Shown here piece after piece: positions 1 through 5,238 of a DNA stretch of 6,396 nt (its first letter is position 1; each line of letters starts with the position of its first letter). Where the stretch lies: the NCBI GenBank assembly GCA_023409615.1, contig JAEYRF010000145.1, forward strand, positions 1 through 6,396. The letters run 5' to 3'. Position numbers and translations under genes: made by a program. The stretch is from Bacillota bacterium. GTDB taxonomy: Bacteria > Bacillota > Clostridia > Acetivibrionales > DTU013. The notes under the pieces were generated by a model. It was given only the letters and a program-made list of their open reading frames with translations. It had not been told where the DNA came from and searched no databases.

Positions 1-360
1 TTTCTTCATGGCATATTCGTTTCTGATTACTCCGGAATTGAAGGTCTGCCCGCTTAGAACACCAAGCAGCAGTCTGATGGCGGTGCCCGAACGACCTGAA
101 TTCAGAACTGAGGTGGGAGCTTTCAGACCATAAAGGCCCTTTCCTTGCACCCTGACCTTACTGTCTTGCAGAATCTCGATACCAATCTGCATTTTCCGGA
201 AGCATTCGATTGTACTGATGCAATCTTCACCCAGCAGAAAATTATCTATTTCTGTTGTACCTCTGGACAGTGCTCCTGTTACGATCGCTCTATGAGATAT
301 GGACTTGTCACCTGGGATTGAGATCTCTCCTCTTAGTGTACTTCTGTTTTCTACTAACAC
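1..360 (-). CDS. aroA: EPSP synthase (3-phosphoshikimate 1-carboxyvinyltransferase), N-terminal 120 codons
   Basis: Cytoplasmic shikimate-pathway enzyme that joins phosphoenolpyruvate to shikimate-3-phosphate to give EPSP, the step before chorismate synthase. The gene is cut by the left window edge; the family is usually about 425-430 residues, so roughly 70% is missing. Seen directly: the N-terminal signature PGDKSISHRAI (residues 14-24) with the Lys and Ser that bind substrate, then LGEDCISTIECFRKM, and the glycine-rich SGRSGTAIRLLLG stretch (about residues 88-100). The GDKS form fits the Bacillus-like (class II) subgroup. The start is a GTG at 360-358, preceded by a G-rich ribosome binding site; the frame is open upstream only to the tyrA stop, and a TTG further up lacks a better site. 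It lies 42 nt after tyrA with no terminator between, so it is the third gene of the aroF-tyrA-aroA operon. Oddity: Arg where most homologues have Asn in the GNSGT motif. Confidence 0.95.
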   Translation of the reverse strand, partial: MLVENRSTLRGEISIPGDKSISHRAIVTGALSRGTTEIDNFLLGEDCISTIECFRKMQIGIEILQDSKVRVQGKGLYGLKAPTSVLNSGRSGTAIRLLLGVLSGQTFNSGVIRNEYAMKK

Positions 361-364
361 GCGC

Positions 365-373
365 TTCCCCCCC
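365..373 (-). promoter_or_regulatory. ribosome binding site of aroA
   Basis: On the minus strand a run of seven G followed by AA ends 4 nt before the GTG start at 360 (the G-run itself ends 6 nt before it). It is the only purine-rich stretch near the start and supports GTG as initiation codon. A homopolymer of seven G is also a place where sequencing errors occur, but it lies outside both reading frames. Confidence 0.55.
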
Positions 374-402
374 GATTCTGAATTCAAAAATGTGCCCCGG
401 TG

Positions 403-1503
403 TTAAACGTTTTTATATACTTTATAACCTGCATCAATCAATAAGTCAAAGGCAATATTTATACTGCTGCTGTCAGAGAAGGTGATTATCAGACAACCCT
501 GCTCAAATTCTCTGCTGTTTGCAACATTTATATTTTTAATATTGATATCATTACAGCCTAGCAGGGTTGTTATTTCGCCTATAATACCCGGTTTGTCCTG
601 AACATCTATAGTGAGCTTGAAACGTGGTTGTATTAAGCCCTTCATTTGATCTGATATTGCATCTCTGAACTGACCTGCTCCTGCAAAAAAATCATATATT
701 TTATCTGAATTGCCATTTTGCAGCATTTCAGAAAAATCGTCCAATGTTTTTCTGAAATGTTCAATCAGTTCAATTATGTGTTCTTTATTGCTGAAGACAA
801 TGTTCTCCCACATGACCGGGTTCGAGGAAGCGATTCTGGTGATGTCTCTGAAACCACCTGCAGCCAGCGCCTGCATTCTGCCATTGCTCTCATCCAGATC
901 TCTTATCATATTCACAAGGGCTGCCGCAATCACATGGGGAAGGTGACTGATCCCGCCTGCTGCAATGTCATGCTCTCTGGCAGACATTACAATTGGGATG
1001 GCTCCTATTCCTTTTACAATTGCCGACAAGACCTCCAATGATTCCGGGGTTGTCGATGCACATGGGGTCAATACATAGTATGCATTCTCAAATAAGTGTG
1101 CATAACTGCTGCCAAAACCGGATCTCTCTAAACCTGCCATGGGATGTCCTCCAATAAAACATGGGGGTTCTGACAACCCATCAACCTGCTGTGTGATTTC
1201 TTCCTTTGTACTGCCTACATCTGTAATGATGCACGTGTCCTTTATATATGGGGCTAATTCAGTAATATATCCGAATGTTTGCTTCACCGGAGTGCAAATA
1301 AAAATAATGTCGGACGAGAATACTCTTTGATCCGGGATAGTTAACCCTACTGCGATGATTCCTTGGCTGAGAGCTAGGTCTAACGATTGCCTGTCGGTAT
1401 CTACAGCTGTTATACCACAGTTGCCCAGTTTGTCATGTATTGCTCTGGCTAGAGATCCGCCGATCAGTCCCAGCCCGATAATTGTAATCTTAATCCTGTC
1501 CAT
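403..1503 (-). CDS. tyrA: prephenate dehydrogenase with C-terminal ACT domain
   Basis: Oxidatively decarboxylates prephenate to 4-hydroxyphenylpyruvate, the committed step of tyrosine synthesis, in the cytoplasm. Seen: an N-terminal Rossmann fold with GLGLIGGS at residues 10-17 and an acidic residue at the end of strand 2 (AVDTD, Asp35), which favours NAD over NADP; DVGSTK at 95-100; the catalytic-region GGHPMAGLERSGF (118-130, His120); SHLPH (186-190); and GGFRDITRIASSNPVMW (216-232), the helical dimerisation region. Residues about 295-366 form an ACT domain (DKPGIIGEITTLLG core at 303-316), which in this family usually binds tyrosine or another aromatic amino acid for feedback. The 366-residue length is normal for the ACT-bearing form. 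The ATG at 1503-1501 lies inside the end of aroF (14-nt overlap) and has only a weak ribosome binding site, so translation is probably coupled to aroF. Confidence 0.96.
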   Translation of the reverse strand: MDRIKITIIGLGLIGGSLARAIHDKLGNCGITAVDTDRQSLDLALSQGIIAVGLTIPDQRVFSSDIIFICTPVKQTFGYITELAPYIKDTCIITDVGSTKEEITQQVDGLSEPPCFIGGHPMAGLERSGFGSSYAHLFENAYYVLTPCASTTPESLEVLSAIVKGIGAIPIVMSAREHDIAAGGISHLPHVIAAALVNMIRDLDESNGRMQALAAGGFRDITRIASSNPVMWENIVFSNKEHIIELIEHFRKTLDDFSEMLQNGNSDKIYDFFAGAGQFRDAISDQMKGLIQPRFKLTIDVQDKPGIIGEITTLLGCNDINIKNINVANSREFEQGCLIITFSDSSSINIAFDLLIDAGYKVYKNV

Positions 1504-2518
1504 TTTTAAACACTCTGCCTACTATTTCGGCAATCTTTCCAATATCATTACATAAATTGGTGAATGCTTCCGGTGAGAGCTGCTGAGCTGCATCAGAGAG
1601 CGCACACCTGGGGTTGGGATGAACCTCGATTATTAATCCGTCTGCACCTGCTGCAATGGCGGCTCTGGAAAGTGGTAGAATGTATTGCTCCCTGCCTGCT
1701 GCATGGCTTGGGTCTACAATGATTGGCAAATGGCTGTTTGCTTTGACTACCGGAATCGAACTTATATCCAGTGTATTTCTTGTGGCTGTCTCGAAGGTCC
1801 TGATACCTCGCTCACAAAGCACTACATTATAATTACCTTCACTCATAATATATTCTGCCGCATTAAGCCATTCATCTATAGTGGTCGCAGATCCTCTCTT
1901 GAACAGGACCGGTTTCCCGGAGCGTCCGACTTCTCTGAGAAGATGGAAGTTCTGTGAATTCCGGGCGCCGATCTGAAACATATCCACATATCTTGATGCT
2001 ATTTCAACAGAATACTCACTAATAACCTCTGTAACTGTAAGCAATCCGGTGGCCTCGCTGGCTTCCTTGAGCATTTTCAGACCTTCCTCTTCGAGTCCCT
2101 GAAAGGAATAGGGTGAAGTTCTGGGCTTGAATGCGCCTCCTCTTAGAAACTTTGCACCGGATTTCTTCACTGCCTTTGCAGCGGCAAGGATCTGCTCGCC
2201 TGACTCGACAGCGCATGGGCCGGCCATCATGACCAGTTCCTTCCCGCCGATTTTAACACCGTTCACATCAATGACGCTGGGCTCAGGTCTAAAGGTCTTG
2301 CCTGCAAGCTTGTAGCTTTCCATAATTGGCACGAGTTTGTCGACACCCTGCATAAGTTCCAGTGGTATATCACTGAGCAGCCTCTTGTCGCCAATTACCC
2401 CGATAATGGTTCTTTCCGCTCCTTTTGATATGTGGACGCCAAGTCCCACATCCTCCAGTACCCTGGATACTTCCCGTATTTCGCTGTCCTGCGTTCCTGG
2501 CTTCATTACAATAATCAT
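1490..2518 (-). CDS. aroF: 3-deoxy-7-phosphoheptulonate (DAHP) synthase, type I-beta with regulatory N-domain
   Basis: Condenses phosphoenolpyruvate and erythrose-4-phosphate to DAHP, the entry step of the shikimate pathway. The 342-residue protein looks like the Thermotoga maritima enzyme: a ferredoxin-like (ACT-like) domain at about residues 1-70 (MIIVMKPGTQ..., HISKGAERTIIGVIGD at 29-44), then a TIM barrel. Metal-site residues known from that enzyme are all present at the same numbers: Cys102 (AGPCAVES), His272 (VDPSHAAG), Glu298 (IIEVHPNP) and Asp309 (ALSDAAQ). Lys131 of KPRTSPYSFQG and the IGARNSQNF, LFKRG and LCERGIRTFE blocks are also intact. The N-domain is the site of tyrosine/phenylalanine inhibition in relatives, so feedback control is likely. 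The ATG at 2518-2516 is preceded by AGAAGGG (2528-2534, 9 nt spacing) and matches the family N-terminus. First gene of the operon; its end overlaps tyrA. Confidence 0.97.
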   Translation of the reverse strand: MIIVMKPGTQDSEIREVSRVLEDVGLGVHISKGAERTIIGVIGDKRLLSDIPLELMQGVDKLVPIMESYKLAGKTFRPEPSVIDVNGVKIGGKELVMMAGPCAVESGEQILAAAKAVKKSGAKFLRGGAFKPRTSPYSFQGLEEEGLKMLKEASEATGLLTVTEVISEYSVEIASRYVDMFQIGARNSQNFHLLREVGRSGKPVLFKRGSATTIDEWLNAAEYIMSEGNYNVVLCERGIRTFETATRNTLDISSIPVVKANSHLPIIVDPSHAAGREQYILPLSRAAIAAGADGLIIEVHPNPRCALSDAAQQLSPEAFTNLCNDIGKIAEIVGRVFKNGQD

Positions 2519-2641
2519 AGTTCTCTTCCCTTCTACCGTTTTTCGATGATAATTCCAAATTGCCTGGTTCCATTTTTACCATTCTGCTGTTCTGCAATCC
2601 GCCACCGTATGCTGGATACTATGTAGGCACGGGGCACATTT
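2519..2641 (-). other. untranslated leader of the aro operon
   Basis: About 120 nt separate the predicted transcription start (near 2641) from the aroF ATG. On the minus strand CCGTGC (2626-2631) can pair with GCATACGG (2603-2610), leaving a 2-nt bulge and a loop of about 15 nt. I see no hairpin followed by a T-run, no T-box (the conserved GGTGGNACCGCG is absent) and no aromatic-rich leader peptide. A modest 5' structure is possible; attenuation is not supported. Confidence 0.4.
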
Positions 2642-2647
2642 GATATA

Positions 2648-2676
2648 AATTTACAATGATATACGATGATTGTCAA
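2648..2676 (-). promoter_or_regulatory. sigma-A type promoter of the aroF-tyrA-aroA operon
   Basis: On the minus strand there is a perfect -35 box TTGACA (2671-2676), a 17-nt spacer, and the -10 box TAAATT (2648-2653; 4 of 6 matches to TATAAT). The start of transcription is predicted near 2641. It points toward aroF with no other gene between, so it should drive the whole operon. Confidence 0.7.
2653..2673. promoter_or_regulatory. candidate operator inside the aro promoter
   Basis: ACAATGAT (2653-2660) and ATGATTGT (2666-2673) form an inverted repeat with 7 of 8 matching positions around a 5-nt centre. It fills the spacer between the -10 and -35 boxes, touching both. A dimeric repressor bound here would block RNA polymerase. 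The regulator is not identifiable, and the AT-richness makes chance a real alternative. Confidence 0.35.
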
Positions 2677-2684
2677 GAACAGGC

Positions 2685-2795
2685 TTTTGCGATGTAACCA
2701 TAATAATATTTTGCAGCACAATATGTAGTGCCGAACTTATAAACATACCAGCAATATATTGTGCTGCGGAACTTAAAACAGGACACATCGCAAAA
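2685..2795. repeat. 111-bp nested imperfect palindrome between divergent promoters
   Basis: Outer arms TTTTGCGATGT (2685-2695) and ACATCGCAAAA (2785-2795) are perfect 11-bp inverted repeats. Inner arms GCAGCACAATAT (2713-2724) and ATATTGTGCTGC (2756-2767) are perfect 12-bp inverted repeats. Both pairs are centred on base 2740, so they belong to one symmetric structure; the segments between the arms pair only sporadically. GGC (2682-2684) and GCC (2797-2799) extend the outer stem past a 1-nt bulge. It lies upstream of both the aro promoter (8 nt from its -35) and the EF-G promoter (24 nt from its -35). It could be a shared regulatory site, a remnant of a small inverted-repeat element, or a cruciform-forming spacer. 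No ORF or flanking target duplication was recognised. Confidence 0.75.
2728..2780 (+). repeat. imperfect direct repeat inside the palindrome
   Basis: GTGCCGAACTTATAAACA (2728-2745) and GTGCTGCGGAACTTAAAACA (2761-2780) are related direct repeats about 33-35 bp apart, differing by a small insertion, a 1-nt deletion and one substitution. The shared core is GAACTTA(T)AAACA. They overlap the inner arm and loop of the nested palindrome, so the region has both direct and inverted symmetry. Confidence 0.5.
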
Positions 2796-2806
2796 TGCCC
2801 CGCACT

Positions 2807-2824
2807 TTCAAGAAAATCCTTGAA
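2807..2824. promoter_or_regulatory. short inverted repeat overlapping the EF-G gene -35 box
   Basis: TTCAAG (2807-2812) and CTTGAA (2819-2824) are perfect 6-bp arms around a 6-nt centre. The right arm contains most of the predicted -35 box (2820-2825). It could be an operator; at this length chance is also plausible. Confidence 0.25.
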
Positions 2825-2847
2825 CTGGCTTTAATGTGTGTTATAAT
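2820..2847 (+). promoter_or_regulatory. sigma-A type promoter of the EF-G paralogue
   Basis: TTGAAC (2820-2825; 4 of 6 matches) and a perfect TATAAT (2842-2847) are separated by 16 nt. Transcription would start near 2854, giving a leader of about 88 nt. The promoter is divergent from, and about 145 bp away from, the aro promoter. Confidence 0.65.
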
Positions 2848-2854
2848 ATACATT
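2833..2854. promoter_or_regulatory. candidate operator over the -10 box of the EF-G gene promoter
   Basis: AATGTGTGTTA (2833-2843) followed directly by TAATATACATT (2844-2854) is a 22-bp palindrome with 9 of 11 symmetric positions. It encloses the TATAAT box and ends at the predicted start of transcription. A dimeric repressor site is possible, but AT-rich promoter DNA often looks palindromic. Confidence 0.3.
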
Positions 2855-2885
2855 GTGTCATAATACCCGTAATTCTTGAATGACC

Positions 2886-2902
2886 TTCCTATTTTATAGG
2901 AA
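2886..2902 (+). other. small hairpin in the EF-G gene leader
   Basis: TTCCTAT (2886-2892) and ATAGGAA (2896-2902) form a perfect 7-bp stem with a TTT loop, 25 nt before the ribosome binding site. It is too weak and lacks the T-run expected of a terminator. It may stabilise the leader or have no role. Confidence 0.35.
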
Positions 2903-2927
2903 AAATATTATAAGTCTGTAATAATAC

Positions 2928-2934
2928 AAGGGGG
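2928..2934 (+). promoter_or_regulatory. ribosome binding site of the EF-G paralogue
   Basis: AAGGGGG ends 7 nt before the ATG at 2942. This strong site fixes the start codon. Confidence 0.75.
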
Positions 2935-2941
2935 AATTCAT

Positions 2942-5032
2942 ATGAAGGATTATACTGTGGATAAGCTCCGTAACGTGTGCTTGATGTCACATGGCGGGGC
3001 GGGCAAAACGACGCTTGCAGAGGCAATGTTGTTCAACACCGGGGTTCTGGACAGATTCGGCAAGGTAAACGATGGAAATACGACTACGGATTACGACCCG
3101 GAAGAAATTAAAAGGAAAATTACAATCAGTACAGCAATGGCTCCATGTGAATGGAAAGATTGCAAGATCAATGCGATCGACACCCCCGGTTATTTTGACT
3201 TTGTAGGCGAAGTCAAGCAGGGCATTAGGGTTTCAGATGCAGCTCTTATACTGGTTCCAGCCAAAGGCGGGGTTGCTGTAGGAACGGAAAAATCCTGGAA
3301 TTATGCAAATGAGCAGGGGATACCAAAGTTGTTCTTCATTAACAAGATGGATGAAGAAAATGCGAATTTTAATGATGTTTTAGGACAATTGACAAACACA
3401 TTTGGCAAAAGTGTTATTCCATTCCTGCTTCCTATAATTGAAGGGGAAAAGTTTATAGGTTTTGTTGATATTCTGGGAATGACTGCGAAAAAGTTCGACA
3501 AGGATAAGCTGATCGATATAGCGATCCCTGCCGGTTTAAATGATAAGGTTTTAGAAATCAAAGACACATTAAATGAAGCACTTGCTGAAACAAGTGAGGA
3601 GCTCATGGAGAAATTCTTCGGCGGCGAGGAGTTCAGTGCTGAGGAAATAAAGAATGGTCTTTCAACGGGGATCAGTGACGGCTCCATCGTACCTGTATTT
3701 TGTGGATCTGCTCTTTTGAATCAGGGTATTCAAACGTTAATGGATGGAATTATTTCATATCTTCCGTCTCCGGCAAACAGGCCGACTATCAAGGCGAAAA
3801 AGCCAGGGACCGATACAGTGGTAGAGCTAAAGAATGCACCGGATGAGAGCATGTCGGCACTTGTATTTAAGACAATTGCGGATCCATTCGTTGGTAAAAT
3901 ATCTATATTCAGAGTTTATTCCGGTACCATGAAGTCTGACTCTGTAGTCCTGAATACGACCTCTGAAAAAACAGAGAAGACAGCACAAATATTCATGCTC
4001 AGAGGCAAAAAGCAGCTGCCGGTTGACAAGATCATTGCAGGTGATATAGGAGCTGTTGCAAAGCTTCAGTACACTAACACAAATGATACTTTGTGCGATC
4101 AGGCAAAACCAGTCGAGCTGGACAAGATTGTATTCCCGGAACCTGCACTTTCACTGGCTGTCGAGGCAAAGGCCAAGGGAGATGAGGAAAAAATCAATTC
4201 CGGACTTGTAAGGCTGCAGGATGAAGATCCTACGTTCAAAGTCGCAACGAATACTGAAACACATCAGTTAGTTATTTCTGGTGTTGGGGAGCAGCATCTT
4301 GATGTTATCGTCAGCAAGCTGAAGGCAAAATTCGGCGTTTCCGTCAATCTGATAGATCCTAAGGTCCCTTACAGAGAGACCATTAAGAAGAAGGTTAAGG
4401 TAGAAGGAAAGCATAAAAAGCAGTCCGGCGGCCATGGCCAGTATGGACACGTTTGGATCGAATTTGAGCATGGTGAAGAAGAAGACCTTATATTTGAAGA
4501 GAAGATCTTTGGCGGCTCTGTGCCTAAGCAGTACCACCCCGCTGTTGAAAAAGGACTGCGCGAGGCTATACCTCACGGTATACTTGCAGGCTATCCTGTG
4601 GTTAACCTGAAGGCAACTCTGCTAGACGGCTCATATCATGATGTAGACTCATCTGAAATGGCATTTAAAATAGCGGCACGCCTTGCATATAAAAAGGGAT
4701 TGCCTCTGGCAGGTCCGGTATTACTTGAGCCCATCAGCCATGTGGAAGTCTATATTCCGGACAGCTACATGGGAGATATCATAGGTGATCTGAACAAGAG
4801 AAGAGGCAGGATCCTCGGAATGAACCCCTATGATGGTGGATTGCAGCAGGTTGTTGCAGATGTTCCTACTGCGGAAATGTTCAAGTATGCTAATGATCTT
4901 AGATCAATGACTCAGGGCAGAGGCTTCTTCAAACAGTATTTTGAAAGATATGAGGAGGCTCCGGCCAATGTGGCTCAAAAGGTCATTGAGGATGCGAAGA
5001 AGGATATGGCTGATGAAGCTGACGACGAATAG
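2942..5032 (+). CDS. fusA: elongation factor G-like translational GTPase (EF-G2-type paralogue)
   Basis: A full-length 696-residue member of the EF-G family; canonical EF-G drives tRNA-mRNA translocation on the ribosome. All five domains are visible: GTPase with G' insert (1 to about 285), domain II (about 290-390), III (about 399-475), IV (about 480-590, with QSGGHGQYGHV at 494-504 and YHDVDSSE, tip His566) and V (about 592-680), then an acidic tail. G motifs: G1 SHGGAGKT (16-23, Gly19 where EF-G has Asp), switch I KRKITIS (57-63, Lys59 replacing Gly), G3 DTPGY (80-84, Tyr84 where catalytic His is expected), G4 NKMD (134-137), G5 GSA (255-257). These departures match the EF-G2-like branch, not the housekeeping factor. 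It stands alone with its own promoter and terminator, without rpsL, rpsG or tuf, which also suggests a second copy. The symbol fusA is used loosely; its exact role is unknown. Confidence 0.92.
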   Translation: MKDYTVDKLRNVCLMSHGGAGKTTLAEAMLFNTGVLDRFGKVNDGNTTTDYDPEEIKRKITISTAMAPCEWKDCKINAIDTPGYFDFVGEVKQGIRVSDAALILVPAKGGVAVGTEKSWNYANEQGIPKLFFINKMDEENANFNDVLGQLTNTFGKSVIPFLLPIIEGEKFIGFVDILGMTAKKFDKDKLIDIAIPAGLNDKVLEIKDTLNEALAETSEELMEKFFGGEEFSAEEIKNGLSTGISDGSIVPVFCGSALLNQGIQTLMDGIISYLPSPANRPTIKAKKPGTDTVVELKNAPDESMSALVFKTIADPFVGKISIFRVYSGTMKSDSVVLNTTSEKTEKTAQIFMLRGKKQLPVDKIIAGDIGAVAKLQYTNTNDTLCDQAKPVELDKIVFPEPALSLAVEAKAKGDEEKINSGLVRLQDEDPTFKVATNTETHQLVISGVGEQHLDVIVSKLKAKFGVSVNLIDPKVPYRETIKKKVKVEGKHKKQSGGHGQYGHVWIEFEHGEEEDLIFEEKIFGGSVPKQYHPAVEKGLREAIPHGILAGYPVVNLKATLLDGSYHDVDSSEMAFKIAARLAYKKGLPLAGPVLLEPISHVEVYIPDSYMGDIIGDLNKRRGRILGMNPYDGGLQQVVADVPTAEMFKYANDLRSMTQGRGFFKQYFERYEEAPANVAQKVIEDAKKDMADEADDE

Positions 5033-5044
5033 TTAATTATTGTG

Positions 5045-5069
5045 GGGCCGCCTGGAAGGGCGGCCCTTT
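5045..5069 (+). terminator. Rho-independent terminator after the EF-G paralogue
   Basis: GGGCCGCC (5045-5052) and GGCGGCCC (5059-5066) form a perfect 8-bp GC-rich stem with a 6-nt loop, beginning 12 nt after the stop codon. It is followed by only three T, then a mixed tract, so termination may be less than complete. Confidence 0.8.
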
Positions 5070-5167
5070 CTGCTGTAATTTTAGAAGCATATCAGGATAA
5101 AATATATATGTTTGGACAAGACTTCTTTAGAATGCAGACTTCATTAGCGTACAGACCATATGGAACT

Positions 5168-5200
5168 TTATCCTAACTTATCCGTCCGTATATATATAAC
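5168..5200 (+). promoter_or_regulatory. possible promoter region of the lipoprotein gene
   Basis: The 206-nt gap before the lipoprotein gene follows a terminator, so a promoter is expected. The best -10 candidates are TATATA (5191-5196), 17 nt after a poor -35 (TTATCC, 5168-5173), and the overlapping TATAAC (5195-5200; 5 of 6), which has no recognisable -35. Assignment is weak. Confidence 0.3.
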
Positions 5201-5223
5201 CCTATAGAATATAGAAATGGGCA

Positions 5224-5230
5224 GAGGAGG
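5224..5230 (+). promoter_or_regulatory. ribosome binding site of the lipoprotein gene
   Basis: GAGGAGG ends 8 nt before the ATG at 5239. This near-perfect site fixes the start. Confidence 0.75.
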
Positions 5231-5238
5231 AAATAAAA

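Noticed and set aside
2370..2597. 75-codon minus-strand ORF overlapping the start of aroF
   Set aside because: Lies mostly inside aroF in another frame, has no ribosome binding site and a composition unlike a real protein; a shadow.
2619..2639. Seven-codon minus-strand mini-ORF (ATG to TAG) at the start of the aro leader
   Set aside because: It would begin about 2 nt after the predicted transcription start with no ribosome binding site, and contains no aromatic codons expected of an attenuator peptide.
2685..2795. Interpretation of the nested palindrome as a terminator
   Set aside because: Arms are far apart, the centre is unpaired, no T-run follows, and it lies upstream of both promoters rather than after a gene.
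2519..2941. T-box, riboswitch or CRISPR repeat in the long intergenic region
   Set aside because: No T-box core, no terminator/antiterminator pair, no recognised riboswitch core, and no regularly spaced identical repeats.
3301..3687. 128-codon ORF antisense to the EF-G paralogue
   Set aside because: Entirely inside a well-conserved gene; its Ser/Phe/Leu-rich composition is typical of an antisense shadow, with no start signals.
2942..5032. Ribosomal protection protein (TetM-like) identity for the EF-G-like gene
   Set aside because: Domain IV keeps the EF-G signatures QSGGHGQYG and YHDVDSSE, the protein is 696 rather than about 640 residues, and no resistance leader is present.
5094..5174. 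8-bp inverted repeat AGGATAAA/TTTATCCT (5094-5101 and 5167-5174)
   Set aside because: Arms are short, AT-rich and 65 nt apart with no extension; chance is adequate.
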